Below, piece by piece: positions 5,853-14,873 of a stretch of 25,506 bases of DNA. The notes under the pieces are model-generated. The model was given only the letters and a program-made list of their open reading frames with translations, had not been told where the DNA came from and did not search any database. Numbering within the stretch: the stretch's first letter is position 1; each line of letters opens with the position of its first letter. The stretch lies in contig JAJZPY010000014.1 in NCBI GenBank assembly GCA_021811005.1, positions 1-25,506 on the forward strand, written 5' to 3'. The translations under genes were made by a program, and so were the position numbers. Source of the DNA: Pseudomonadota bacterium. GTDB lineage: Bacteria; Pseudomonadota; Gammaproteobacteria; Burkholderiales; Ferrovaceae.

Positions 5853-8012
5853 TCAGAAGTCGGCAGGCGTCAGTCGTGCAAATGCCAAAGCCAGCCACTT
5901 CACGCCGGCATCGCGGAAATTCACCTGCACCCGGGCATCGCTGCCGTTGCCTTCGCATTTGAGAACCACGCCGGACCCGAACTTGGCATGCGTAACGGAT
6001 TGCCCCATGAAAAAAGGAGGGCGTGCCGAAGCGGATGTGAAGTCAAGCGCTGCAGCCGGCCGTGAAGGGGATGGCTGAAAATCGAGGCGGGATGCCTGGA
6101 AAGCCTGCGCCGAAAGCCAGCGGCACAGCGTCTCGGGTATCTCGTCGATAAATCGGGATCTCAGGCCGTAGCGCACCTGTCCATGAAGCATCCGGCTTTC
6201 CGCACGGGTCAGATAGAGCCGCTGACGAGCCCGGGTCATGGCGACGTACATCAGGCGACGCTCTTCCTCCAGTCCATCGGCTTCGGACAGGGCATTTTCA
6301 TGGGGGAACAACCCTTCTTCCAGCCCGCATACGAAAACCACCTGGAACTCCAGCCCTTTGGCGGCATGCACCGTCATCAACTGGAGTGCATCGGAGCCCG
6401 GGGCGGCTTCGTGATCGCCCGCCTCCAGGCTGGCATGGGACAGGAAAGCCGCCAGGTCGCTGTCATCGCTTTCGTGATCGAAGGCCGCTGCAGCGGCCAC
6501 CAGTTCCTCGAGGTTTTCCACGCGATCCGCGCCGTCACGTTCCTGCCGGTAATGACGCAGCAGACCGCTTTCATCCAGCACAACGGACATCAGTTCGTTC
6601 AGGGGCACCGCCTCGGCAGCCGACCGGAGCGTTTCAATGCACAGCAAAAACGCATTCAGCCCAGTCCCGGCTTTTCCGCTCAGTGGTGCCAGTCGAGCAG
6701 CCTGATACAAGCTGACGCGGGCCGAATCCGCCTGTCCTTGCAGCACTTCCATGGAACGGGCCCCGATGCCGCGCGGCGGAAAGTTGACCACGCGCAGGAA
6801 CGCTCCGTCATCGTCCGGATTGGCGGCAAGGCGAAGGTAGGCCAGGGCATGCTTGACCTCCATGCGCTCGAAGAATCGCAAACCGCCATACACCCGGTAT
6901 CCGATGCCCGCACTGAACAGGGCATGCTCCAGAACCCGGGACTGCGCATTGGAGCGATACAGCAGCGCCATCTGCGACAACGGAATGCCTTCCCCTTGAA
7001 GGGCTCGGACCTCTTCCACCACAAATCGCGACTCGTCCCCGTCGCTGCCCGCCTCGTAAACCCGGATGGGTTCGCCGGGGCCGGCCTCGGTCCAGAGATT
7101 TTTCCCCATGCGGCCACTGTTATGGCGGATGAGCGCATTGGCTGCGTCAAGAATATTGCCGAATGAACGGTAATTTTGTTCAAGACGGATGACTTGGGTG
7201 ATGCCGTAATCCCGCTCGAATTCGCGCATGTTCGCAACTTCCGCTCCGCGGAAGGCGTAGATTGACTGGTCGTCGTCCCCGACCGCAAACACGGAAGTCC
7301 TGGGGCCCGCCAAAAGGCGCAGCCAAAGATACTGCAAGCGATTGGTATCCTGAAACTCGTCCACCAGCACAAAGGGAAAGCGTTCACGATAATGGTCGCG
7401 GATCAGCTCGTTGCCCTGGAGCAACTCCACGGAACGCAAGAGCAGTTCGGCAAAGTCCACCACGCCTTCTTTCTGGCATTGGGCTTCATACGCCACGTAC
7501 AGGTCACGCAAGGCGCGGCTGTGAGCGTCGAAAGCTTCAATGGCCGCAGGGCGTCGCCCTTCTTCCTTGTGGCTGTTGATGAACTGCTGCACCTGCCTGG
7601 GCACGTAGCGCTCTTCGTCGTAGTTGAGCGCACGGATCACGCGTTTGACGGCTGACAACTGGTCCTGCACGTCCAGGATCTGAAAAAGCGACGGCAGCTG
7701 GGCTTCGCGGGCATGGGCCCGCAACAGTCGGTTGCACAGGCCATGAAAAGTCCCCACCCACATGCCGCGGGTATTGATCGGCAGCAGTGCGGACAGGCGC
7801 GCGAGCATTTCGCGTGCCGCCTTGTTGGTAAAGGTCACGGCCAGCAGGCCTTGGGGGCCGACCTGGCCGTTCTGGATCAGCCAGGCCATGCGCGTGGTCA
7901 GCACGCGCGTCTTGCCACTGCCGGCACCGGCCAGAATCAGGGCCGATTGCCTGGGCAGGGTCACTGCTGCTTTCTGTTCGGCATTGAGCCCTTCCAGAAG
8001 ATTTGAACTCAT
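5853..8012 (-). CDS. uvrD: DNA helicase II, UvrD
   Basis: The 719-aa product is a superfamily 1A 3'-5' helicase that removes incised strands in nucleotide excision and mismatch repair. Visible motifs are Walker A AGAGSGKT at 28-35, DEFQDTN from Asp218 (Walker B), GDDDQSIYAFRG (motif III), LEQNYRS (IV), TVHAAKGLEF (V) and YVAMTRAR (VI). The C-terminal FGSGVVLKCEG part is the small Tudor-like domain of UvrD/PcrA. The length equals E. coli UvrD (720), which favours UvrD over Rep. The ATG at 8012 has only a weak ribosome site; a TATAAT at 8044-8039 gives a leader of about 20 bases. It is divergent from leuS. Confidence 0.95.
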   Translation of the reverse strand: MSSNLLEGLNAEQKAAVTLPRQSALILAGAGSGKTRVLTTRMAWLIQNGQVGPQGLLAVTFTNKAAREMLARLSALLPINTRGMWVGTFHGLCNRLLRAHAREAQLPSLFQILDVQDQLSAVKRVIRALNYDEERYVPRQVQQFINSHKEEGRRPAAIEAFDAHSRALRDLYVAYEAQCQKEGVVDFAELLLRSVELLQGNELIRDHYRERFPFVLVDEFQDTNRLQYLWLRLLAGPRTSVFAVGDDDQSIYAFRGAEVANMREFERDYGITQVIRLEQNYRSFGNILDAANALIRHNSGRMGKNLWTEAGPGEPIRVYEAGSDGDESRFVVEEVRALQGEGIPLSQMALLYRSNAQSRVLEHALFSAGIGYRVYGGLRFFERMEVKHALAYLRLAANPDDDGAFLRVVNFPPRGIGARSMEVLQGQADSARVSLYQAARLAPLSGKAGTGLNAFLLCIETLRSAAEAVPLNELMSVVLDESGLLRHYRQERDGADRVENLEELVAAAAAFDHESDDSDLAAFLSHASLEAGDHEAAPGSDALQLMTVHAAKGLEFQVVFVCGLEEGLFPHENALSEADGLEEERRLMYVAMTRARQRLYLTRAESRMLHGQVRYGLRSRFIDEIPETLCRWLSAQAFQASRLDFQPSPSRPAAALDFTSASARPPFFMGQSVTHAKFGSGVVLKCEGNGSDARVQVNFRDAGVKWLALAFARLTPADF

Positions 8013-8038
8013 GACATTACTCGAATGGGAAGCATGAG

Positions 8039-8044
8039 ATTATA
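8039..8044 (-). promoter_or_regulatory. -10 box of uvrD (TATAAT on the minus strand)
   Basis: A perfect TATAAT consensus read on the minus strand, 27 bases before the uvrD start. The hexamer 18 bases upstream is GGAACA, a poor -35. Confidence 0.55.
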
Positions 8045-8051
8045 CGAGAGG

Positions 8052-8068
8052 GGAACCGGGTTTGTTCC
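8052..8068. promoter_or_regulatory. Inverted repeat GGAAC-N7-GTTCC between uvrD and leuS promoters
   Basis: GGAAC at 8052-8056 and GTTCC at 8064-8068 form a perfect dyad centred between the two facing -10 boxes, overlapping the expected -35 zone of both genes. A regulator bound here could affect both directions. The spacer is 7, unlike the GAAC-N4-GTTC LexA box of Gram-positives, and it is not the CTGT-N8-ACAG proteobacterial box. Confidence 0.35.
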
Positions 8069-8078
8069 GGCGCCGAGG

Positions 8079-8084
8079 TATAAT
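8079..8084 (+). promoter_or_regulatory. -10 box of leuS (TATAAT)
   Basis: A perfect TATAAT, 25 bases before the leuS ATG at 8109. Transcription near 8091 would give a leader of about 18 bases without a visible Shine-Dalgarno. No consensus -35 is present at the right distance. Confidence 0.6.
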
Positions 8085-8108
8085 TTCGCTTTTTCCAAAA
8101 TAACGCCC

Positions 8109-10535
8109 ATGGAAGACCAATACCAACCCCAGGAGATCGAGCCGAAACTGCAGGCCGAATGGGAAACACGCCATGCCTACCGGGCTCGGGAAGACGCTTC
8201 CCGTCCCAAGTACTACTGTCTCTCGATGTTTCCTTACCCATCCGGAAAGTTGCACATGGGGCATGTGCGCAATTACACCATTGGCGATGTGCTGGCACGC
8301 AGCCATCGCATGAAAGGGTATAACGTGCTGCAACCGATGGGATGGGATGCTTTCGGGCTGCCGGCAGAAAACGCCGCGCTGCAAAACAAGGTGGCTCCCG
8401 CGCACTGGACTTACCAGAACATCGACGCCATGAAGCGCCAGCTCAAATCGCTCGGACTCGCCATCGACTGGGAACGCGAAATTGCAACCTGCCGCCCTGA
8501 ATATTACCGCTGGGAGCAATGGCTTTTCACGCGCCTGTTCAAGCAGGGTCTGGTGTATCAAAAAACAGGTACCGTCAATTGGGATCCTGTGGACCAGACC
8601 GTCCTCGCCAACGAGCAAGTCATCGAAGGTCGCGGCTGGCGTTCCGGAGCCGTCGTGGAGAAGCGGGAAATCCCCATGTATTACCTCCGCATCACGGCCT
8701 ACGCGGACGAATTGCTGCGGGAACTGGACAACCTGCCCGGCTGGCCCGAACAGGTCAAGACCATGCAACGCAACTGGATCGGGCGTTCGGAAGGCACGCA
8801 GGTTCGCTTTGCGCTTGCGCAAGACCAGGAGGCCCTGACCGTCTTCACCACACGGGCTGACACCCTGTATGGGGCAACCTATGTGGCCATTGCAGCAGAG
8901 CATCCGCTGGCCTTGAATGCCGCCGAAACCAATCCGGCCCTGCAGCAGTTCATCCAGGAATGTCGCCAGGGCGGCGTTGCCGAGGCCGAGCTCGCCACCC
9001 AGGTCAAAAAGGGGATGGATACCGGCTTGACGGTGATTCATCCGTTGACGGGCGCCCTTCTTCCGGTTTGGGTCGCCAACTACGTGCTGATGGCCTATGG
9101 AGAAGGGGCCGTCATGGCGGTCCCTGCACACGACGAACGGGATTTCGAGTTTGCCTCCCAGTACGGACTGCCCATCAAACCGGTCATCCGGCCGCAGGAC
9201 GGCCCGTTGGAAATGCCGCTGAAACAGGCTTTCACGGAAGACGGCATCCTATTCGACTCCGAAGATTTTTCCGGACGCAGTTCTGAAGAGGCCCGCCAGA
9301 AAATGGGCGTGGTCCTGCATGCCCTCGACAGCGGCAGGCCCCAGGTGCAATATCGCCTGAGAGACTGGGGCATTTCCCGTCAGCGCTACTGGGGTTGCCC
9401 GATTCCGATCATTCATTGCGAATCCTGCGGGCAGGTGCCCGTCCCCGACGAAGATCTTCCTGTCGTGCTGCCAGAAGGCGTGACTTTTGAAGGGGTGGGC
9501 TCACCCATCAAGAAAGACCCGTCGTTCTATGAAACGACCTGCCCGGCCTGCAACCGGCCCGCCCGGCGCGAAACCGACACCATGGATACTTTTGTGGAGT
9601 CTTCCTGGTACTTCGCCCGCTATGCCTGCCCCGAACTTTCCACCGCCATGCTGGACGAACGGGCCAACTACTGGCTCCCCGTGGATCAATACGTGGGGGG
9701 AATCGAACACGCCATTCTCCACTTGCTCTACGCCCGCTTTTTCAACAAGCTGATGCGCGATGCCGGGCTGATTCGCCATGACGAACCTTTCACGCACCTG
9801 CTGACACAAGGCATGGTGCTGAAGGATGGCGCCAAGATGTCGAAATCCAAAGGCAACACCGTGGATCCTCAGGCACTGATCGATCAGTACGGTGCGGACA
9901 CGGCGCGCTTTTTCATCATCTTCACCAGTCCCCCAGACCAGTCGCTGGAATGGTCGGATGCCGGCGTGCAGGGCGCGTACCGGTTCCTGCGCAGGATTTG
10001 GGCTTTCGCGGCCTCGCACAAGGCGCGCCGCGAAGCGGCGGCGCTGCGGCAGATCACTGCTTCCGAAACGCGTTACGAAGTCCACGCGCTGCTCAAACAG
10101 GCCAATTACGACCTCTCGAAGCATCAGTTCAACACCGTCGCCTCCGCCGCGATGAAGTTGCTCAATGCGCTGGAAAAAGCGGGGGAAGCCGATCCGGCCC
10201 TGGCCGAGGAAGGACTTTCGATCCTGTTGCGCCTGCTCTCACCCATCACGCCCCATCTGGCAGAAACTCTGTGGCGGGAAATGGGTTACGGGGACAGCAT
10301 TCTCGACGCCCCCTGGCCAGAGCCCGACCCCCAGGCCCTTCAACGCAACACGGTGGAACTGGTCCTGCAGGTCAACGGCAAGTTGCGCGGCAGCCTGATC
10401 GCCAGCCCCGATCTGCCGCGGGGCGACCTGGAAGCCCTGGCGCTGGCGCATCCCAGTCTCGAAAAACACCTGGCCGGGCAAACCGTCAAGAAGGTCGTGG
10501 TGGTTCCGGGTCGCCTCATCAATGTGGTGCTCTGA
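8109..10535 (+). CDS. leuS: Leucyl-tRNA synthetase
   Basis: The 808-aa product charges tRNA-Leu in the cytoplasm. It shows the class I HIGH box as HMGH at 49-52 in PYPSGKLHMGH, the KMSKS loop at 576-580, the editing insertion with TRADTLYG and DERDFEFA, and the zinc-type pairs CESC (437-440) and CPAC (478-481). Length fits bacterial LeuRS (about 860 in E. coli, slightly shorter here). MEDQYQP at 8109 is chosen: the frame stays open upstream to 8025, but that extension would cross the TATAAT promoter box and has no family counterpart. It heads a nine-gene run. Confidence 0.96.
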   Translation: MEDQYQPQEIEPKLQAEWETRHAYRAREDASRPKYYCLSMFPYPSGKLHMGHVRNYTIGDVLARSHRMKGYNVLQPMGWDAFGLPAENAALQNKVAPAHWTYQNIDAMKRQLKSLGLAIDWEREIATCRPEYYRWEQWLFTRLFKQGLVYQKTGTVNWDPVDQTVLANEQVIEGRGWRSGAVVEKREIPMYYLRITAYADELLRELDNLPGWPEQVKTMQRNWIGRSEGTQVRFALAQDQEALTVFTTRADTLYGATYVAIAAEHPLALNAAETNPALQQFIQECRQGGVAEAELATQVKKGMDTGLTVIHPLTGALLPVWVANYVLMAYGEGAVMAVPAHDERDFEFASQYGLPIKPVIRPQDGPLEMPLKQAFTEDGILFDSEDFSGRSSEEARQKMGVVLHALDSGRPQVQYRLRDWGISRQRYWGCPIPIIHCESCGQVPVPDEDLPVVLPEGVTFEGVGSPIKKDPSFYETTCPACNRPARRETDTMDTFVESSWYFARYACPELSTAMLDERANYWLPVDQYVGGIEHAILHLLYARFFNKLMRDAGLIRHDEPFTHLLTQGMVLKDGAKMSKSKGNTVDPQALIDQYGADTARFFIIFTSPPDQSLEWSDAGVQGAYRFLRRIWAFAASHKARREAAALRQITASETRYEVHALLKQANYDLSKHQFNTVASAAMKLLNALEKAGEADPALAEEGLSILLRLLSPITPHLAETLWREMGYGDSILDAPWPEPDPQALQRNTVELVLQVNGKLRGSLIASPDLPRGDLEALALAHPSLEKHLAGQTVKKVVVVPGRLINVVL

Positions 10536-10539
10536 AGCC

Positions 10540-11046
10540 ATGCGTTCCCGGCGGCAATTTCTGATGGCCGGCAGCGCCTTGTTGCTGGCCGGTTGCGGTT
10601 TCCAGTTGCGCGGCGCACCCCACCTGGCCTATCAGAAAGTCTACCTGAGCGGCAACCTGGACCATGACCTTGACCGCGAAGTCCGTACCGCCCTGACGCG
10701 CGATGCCGGCGTCACGCTGGTATCGCGCCCTGATCAGGCCGACGTGGTGGTTTACGTATCGCCTCTCGTCAAGGACAAGCAGATCCTCACGCTCAATGCG
10801 CAGGGAACGGTGTCCCAGTTCACCCTGCTATCCCGCCTCAGGTTCCGGGCAGCCGACAGCTCCGGAGAGGAATTGCTGCCTCCAACCGACATCACCATAT
10901 CCCGCCTGTTCAACTACAACGACGTGCAGATTCTTGCCAAGCAGTACGAAGAACAGCTGCTGTACAAGGATATGCGCCACGATCTGGTGCAGCAGATGCT
11001 GCGACGCCTGGCCGCGCTGAAACCCAAGGCGGCTGCGAGCCCGTAA
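10540..11046 (+). CDS. lptE: LPS-assembly lipoprotein LptE
   Basis: The 168-aa product is the outer-membrane lipoprotein that plugs the LptD barrel and helps insert lipopolysaccharide. It has a short signal MRSRRQFLMAGSALLLAGC with lipobox LAGC (Cys19) followed by GFQLRG, which is the usual LptE start. The position between leuS and holA is the standard one in proteobacteria. The ATG at 10540 follows the leuS stop by 4 bases; an in-frame ATG at 10522 would overlap leuS and put six residues ahead of the signal, so it is not used. The basic R-R pair in the signal looks Tat-like but is common here. Confidence 0.93.
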   Translation: MRSRRQFLMAGSALLLAGCGFQLRGAPHLAYQKVYLSGNLDHDLDREVRTALTRDAGVTLVSRPDQADVVVYVSPLVKDKQILTLNAQGTVSQFTLLSRLRFRAADSSGEELLPPTDITISRLFNYNDVQILAKQYEEQLLYKDMRHDLVQQMLRRLAALKPKAAASP

Positions 11047-11050
11047 GGCC

Positions 11051-12082
11051 GTGCGCATCTCGTCGGAGAAGCTGGAAAACCACCTGCGCCAGAGCCTCGG
11101 CTCCCTCTATGCTGTGCTGGGAGAAGAACCTCTTCTTGCCCTGGAGTCGCTGGATATGCTGCGCAGCACGGCAGCCCGCCAAGACTTTACGACGCGGGAC
11201 GTGCTGGTCGTGGAAACGGGCTTCGACTGGAGTCTCCTGGCCCAGGCGTGTCGCAGCGGTTCCCTCTTCGGCGAGAAAAAAATCGTGGAACTGCGTCTCG
11301 GGTCGGGCAAACCGGGCGTCGAAGGGGGCCGTCAGCTGGAAGGGTTGCCCGCGCTTGCCGGACCCGACATGCTGATTCTCGTGAGCCTCCCGGCTCTGGA
11401 TTATCGGACCCAGCAATCCGCGTGGTTCCAGGCCCTCGAAAGCCAGGGCACCCTCATTCACGCAGCCGCTGTCAGCCGGGAACAACTGCCATCCTGGATC
11501 ACCCATCGGCTTTCGCGCCAGCAGCAGGAAATTTCCCGGGATGCGCTGGCATTCCTGTGCGATCGGGTGGAAGGCAATCTTCTGGCCGCCCACCAGGAAA
11601 TCCAGAAACTGGGCCTGCTTTTTCCGGCCGGCCTTCTGCCCGATCTGGATGTCCGCAATGCCGTGCTGCAAGTCGGGCGATATTCTGCCCCCGATCTTTC
11701 GTTGGCCCTCTTTGCAGGTGACTTGCCTCGCTTTGCCCGCACGCTCAGGGGGCTGCAGGGTGAAGGTGAACCGCTGCCGCTCGTGCTCTGGTCCGTCACC
11801 GAGGATTTGCGTGCCCTGATCCACCTGGCCCGGGCACGCCAGGAACGTCGGCCGCTTGCCGCCGCCTTCAGGGAGGCACGCGTCTGGGGACCGCGCCAGA
11901 AACTGCTGGAACCGCTCAGCGCCACCTTGTCCCCGTCCTCCTGCGAGCGGGCACTCCTCATGGCTGCCGCCATTGACCGCATGATCAAGGGCGTGGACCC
12001 CAGAGACCCCTGGGATGCCTTGCTTGAGCTCGGGCTGTGGTTCCAGCGTCAACGTTCCCGCCCCGGAGCCCGGCTTGCATGA
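11051..12082 (+). CDS. holA: DNA polymerase III delta subunit
   Basis: The 343-aa product is the clamp-loader subunit that opens the sliding clamp. Length matches E. coli HolA (343). It starts with GTG at 11051, with TAAGG at 11044-11048 overlapping the lptE stop as ribosome site. N-terminal LYAVLGEEPLLALES is the typical delta opening ('vyll.G.ep.l..e'), and no Walker A is present, as expected for delta. The C-terminal helical collar region (LVLWSVTEDLRALIHLAR) is also recognisable. Confidence 0.92.
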   Translation: MRISSEKLENHLRQSLGSLYAVLGEEPLLALESLDMLRSTAARQDFTTRDVLVVETGFDWSLLAQACRSGSLFGEKKIVELRLGSGKPGVEGGRQLEGLPALAGPDMLILVSLPALDYRTQQSAWFQALESQGTLIHAAAVSREQLPSWITHRLSRQQQEISRDALAFLCDRVEGNLLAAHQEIQKLGLLFPAGLLPDLDVRNAVLQVGRYSAPDLSLALFAGDLPRFARTLRGLQGEGEPLPLVLWSVTEDLRALIHLARARQERRPLAAAFREARVWGPRQKLLEPLSATLSPSSCERALLMAAAIDRMIKGVDPRDPWDALLELGLWFQRQRSRPGARLA

Positions 12083-12103
12083 CCCCACCGAACATCGGAT
12101 ACT
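12075..12103 (+). promoter_or_regulatory. Candidate promoter before proA
   Basis: TTGCAT at 12075-12080 and GATACT at 12098-12103 are exactly 17 bases apart and resemble sigma-70 elements (3/6 and 4/6 matches). They lie at the holA end and in the 44-base gap before proA, the largest gap in the run, so an internal promoter here is plausible but unproven. Confidence 0.3.
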
Positions 12104-12126
12104 GACTTTTTGAGTTGCTGACACCC

Positions 12127-13395
12127 ATGAGTTCCCACACCCTTCAATCACAAGTTGCCGCCCTGGGCCAGGCCGCACGGGCAGCTGCCCGGCATATTGC
12201 ACGAGCCCGCACTGCCGCCAAGAACGAAGCCCTGGTGCTTGCAGCATCCGCCTTGCGCCGGGATCAGGAAACCCTGCTGGCGGCCAATGCGCAGGACGTT
12301 GAACAGGCAAGGCAAAAAGGCCTGGATGCCGCATTCATCGACCGCCTTTCCCTTACTCGCAAAAGCATTGAATCCATGGCCGCAGGCCTGGAGCAGATTG
12401 CCTCCTTGCAGGATCCGGTAGGGGAAATCACGGGACTGGCGCGCAGACCTTCCGGCATCGAAGTGGGCCGCATGCGTGTACCGCTCGGGGTCATCGCCAT
12501 CATTTACGAAGCTCGCCCAAACGTCACGGCCGATGCTGCCGGTCTTTGCCTCAAATCCGGCAACGCCTGCATTCTGCGCGGCGGCTCGGAAGCCCTGCGT
12601 TCCAACCAGATCATTGCCAAGGCCATGCACGAGGGCCTGCGCGGCGCCAACCTGCCCACCGCCGCGGTCCAGGTCATGGACATCACGGATCGGGCAGCGG
12701 TCGGCGAACTGATCACGCTCAAGGGCCTGGTGGATGTGATCGTTCCCCGAGGCGGCAAAGGGCTGATCGAACGCATTTCGAATGAAGCCCGCATTCCGGT
12801 CATCAAGCATCTCGACGGCGTCTGCCATACCTTCATTGACGCGAGCGCCGACAGGTCCATGGCCGTGCGCGTGGCTGACAACGCCAAAACCCAGCGCTAC
12901 GGCACCTGCAACACCATGGAAACCCTGCTGGTGCACGAAGCCATTGCCTCCGAGGTGCTGCCTCCGCTGTGCGCCGTGTATCTTGAAAAGGGGGTCGAAC
13001 TGCGCGGCGACGAAGCCGCCCGCCAGCTGGTTTCTGCCATGAAACCCGCTGAAGAAGCAGACTGGTACGCGGAATATCTGGCCCCCATCCTGGCCATTCG
13101 CATCGTGCCATCGCTTGATGCGGCGATCGAACACATCGCCCGTTACGGCTCGCAACATACCGACGCCATCATCACCAACGACTGGGACAACGCAAACCGC
13201 TTCCTCAGGGAAGTGGATTCCAGTTCCGTCATGGTCAATACCTCGACCCGCTTCGCCGATGGATTCGAATACGGACTGGGCGCGGAAATCGGCATCTCCA
13301 CGGACAAGTTGCATGCCCGGGGCCCGGTGGGCCTGGAAGGCCTGACCAGCCAAAAGTTCGTGGTTCTTGGGCACGGAGAGATACGCGGCGGATGA
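12127..13395 (+). CDS. proA: Gamma-glutamyl phosphate reductase
   Basis: The 422-aa product reduces gamma-glutamyl phosphate with NADPH to glutamate semialdehyde, the second step of proline synthesis; proC, the last step, is in this window at 17517. The catalytic cysteine is Cys261 in QRYGTCNTMETLLVHE. YEARPNVTADAAGLCLKSGN and the C-terminal LGAEIGISTDKLHARGPVGL are family signatures. Length is close to E. coli ProA (417). The ATG at 12127 is preferred over an upstream TTG at 12115. Its stop overlaps the nadD start. Confidence 0.96.
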   Translation: MSSHTLQSQVAALGQAARAAARHIARARTAAKNEALVLAASALRRDQETLLAANAQDVEQARQKGLDAAFIDRLSLTRKSIESMAAGLEQIASLQDPVGEITGLARRPSGIEVGRMRVPLGVIAIIYEARPNVTADAAGLCLKSGNACILRGGSEALRSNQIIAKAMHEGLRGANLPTAAVQVMDITDRAAVGELITLKGLVDVIVPRGGKGLIERISNEARIPVIKHLDGVCHTFIDASADRSMAVRVADNAKTQRYGTCNTMETLLVHEAIASEVLPPLCAVYLEKGVELRGDEAARQLVSAMKPAEEADWYAEYLAPILAIRIVPSLDAAIEHIARYGSQHTDAIITNDWDNANRFLREVDSSSVMVNTSTRFADGFEYGLGAEIGISTDKLHARGPVGLEGLTSQKFVVLGHGEIRGG

Positions 13396-14036
13396 ACGGA
13401 ACTGATCCCGTAGGCATTCTGGGCGGGACTTTCGATCCATTGCATGCCGGTCACCTGGCATTGGCCCAGGAGGCCCTGCGACAGCTGAACCTCTCCGGCG
13501 TCATCCTCATTCCGGCCGGTGCACCCTGGCAGCGGCACCCTGAAGCGCCCGCCGGCGACCGGCTCGAAATGGTGCGTCGGGGAACACAACAGGTACCGGG
13601 ACTGCAGGTGGATGATCGCGAAATCCGTCGCAGCGGTCCCACCTACACGATCGACACCATCCAGGAACTGCGCGCGGATTGGGGCGCTCAACGCCCGTTA
13701 TGGCTCATTCTGGGGGCTGATGCTTTTCTTCGCCTGCCCACCTGGCATCGCTGGCTCGAGTTGCTCGATCAGGTGCACCTGGCCGTTTTTTGCCGGCCCG
13801 GGTCGCCGCTAAGCACCGCTGCGATGCCACTCGCATTGCGCGAAGAATTCGAACGCCGCCACTGCCCTTCCCGGCAGGCGCATGGAGCCGGAGGAACCAT
13901 CGCTTCCTGCCGCATGCCGCTGCTCGATATTTCTGCAACGGACGTCCGGAATGCGCTGCACGCAGGTCACCCACCTGCAGATTTGCTACCGCCCACCGTC
14001 CTGGACTATATTGAAACTCATCAGCTTTATCGTTAG
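13392..14036 (+). CDS. nadD: Nicotinate-nucleotide adenylyltransferase
   Basis: The 214-aa product joins ATP and nicotinate mononucleotide to make deamido-NAD. GGTFDPLHAGH at 11-21 is the nucleotidyltransferase HxGH motif with His18 and His21, and ISATDVR at 180-186 is the second ATP-binding signature. LGADAF and WHRW match NadD. The ATG overlaps the proA stop by four bases (ATGA). The stop TAG is part of the rsfS ribosome site. Confidence 0.96.
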   Translation: MNGTDPVGILGGTFDPLHAGHLALAQEALRQLNLSGVILIPAGAPWQRHPEAPAGDRLEMVRRGTQQVPGLQVDDREIRRSGPTYTIDTIQELRADWGAQRPLWLILGADAFLRLPTWHRWLELLDQVHLAVFCRPGSPLSTAAMPLALREEFERRHCPSRQAHGAGGTIASCRMPLLDISATDVRNALHAGHPPADLLPPTVLDYIETHQLYR

Positions 14037-14043
14037 GAGACGC

Positions 14044-14397
14044 ATGGACCCCCTTCGTGTCAAAGACGAAGTTGTACTCGCCCTTGAAGACATCAAAGCC
14101 CGGGACATTGAAGTTCTGGACGTACGCAAACTGACTTCCCTCTGTGACTACATGGTCATCGCCAGCGCCGACTCCACGCGCCAGACAAAAGCGCTTGCAC
14201 GCAACGTGGAAGACCGCCTCCTGCTCCTTGGAGCGCCCGTCCAGGGGATGGAAGGGCTCGCCGGAGGCGAGTGGATACTGGTGGATGCGGGTTCCGTGGT
14301 CGTGCACATCATGCAACCGGCCGCACGCGAATACTACAACCTGTCCGAGCTTTGGGGTGGCGTTCCGGCACAGCCTCGGCGTGCCGCCAACGGATAA
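14044..14397 (+). CDS. rsfS: Ribosomal silencing factor RsfS
   Basis: The 117-aa product binds ribosomal protein uL14 and blocks subunit joining when nutrients are short. Typical motifs are LCDYMVIASADSTRQTKALA and GEWILVDAGSVVVHIMQ followed by AREYYNLSELWG. The ATG at 14044 is set by AGGAG at 14035-14039, which overlaps the nadD stop. nadD-rsfS-rlmH is a conserved order. The last residues (PAQPRRAANG) extend slightly past the usual end. Confidence 0.95.
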   Translation: MDPLRVKDEVVLALEDIKARDIEVLDVRKLTSLCDYMVIASADSTRQTKALARNVEDRLLLLGAPVQGMEGLAGGEWILVDAGSVVVHIMQPAAREYYNLSELWGGVPAQPRRAANG

Positions 14398-14402
14398 GCC
14401 CG

Positions 14403-14873
14403 TTGAAAATACGCATCATTGCCTTGGGTCATCGCATGCCCCGATGGGTCAGCGACGCCTCGCAGGAATATCTGCAACGCATGCCTCGCGAAATGCCGGT
14501 GATCCTGACCGAGCTCAAACCCGAGCCCCGGCATTCGGGACGATCCACAGAGCAGATCCTCGAATTGGAGTCCCATCGCATTCTCGCCAACATTCCGGAA
14601 GACAGCCTGTGCTATGCACTGGATGAGCGAGGCTCCCTGTGGTCCACCAAGGATCTCGCCGATGTGCTGAAACAAGGCATGGCCAAGGCGGAGGATCTCT
14701 GCTTTGTCATCGGCAGCGCGGATGGCCTTCATGCGCGCGTCAAACAGCGTGCCCGTGAACAGGTCGGGCTGTCGCGCATGACCTTGCCCCATGGCCTGGT
14801 GCGTGTCCTGCTTGCAGAACAGCTCTACCGCGCAAGCGCCATTCTGAAGGGGCATCCGTATCATCGGGAGTAA
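14403..14873 (+). CDS. rlmH: 23S rRNA pseudouridine-1915 N3-methyltransferase
   Basis: The 156-aa product is a SPOUT methyltransferase that acts on helix 69 of 23S rRNA; E. coli RlmH has 155. It starts at TTG 14403 (LKIRIIALGHRMP), 5 bases after the rsfS stop; there is no ATG in a fitting place. The cofactor knot region reads FVIGSADGLH where most members have VIGGPxG, and the C-terminus ends in the usual PYHR(E). The stop overlaps the maf start by one base (TAATG). Confidence 0.92.
   Translation: MKIRIIALGHRMPRWVSDASQEYLQRMPREMPVILTELKPEPRHSGRSTEQILELESHRILANIPEDSLCYALDERGSLWSTKDLADVLKQGMAKAEDLCFVIGSADGLHARVKQRAREQVGLSRMTLPHGLVRVLLAEQLYRASAILKGHPYHRE

Noticed and set aside
8025..8108. 28-codon N-terminal extension of leuS
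   Set aside because: It crosses the TATAAT box and has no counterpart in the LeuRS family; MEDQYQP at 8109 is the normal start.
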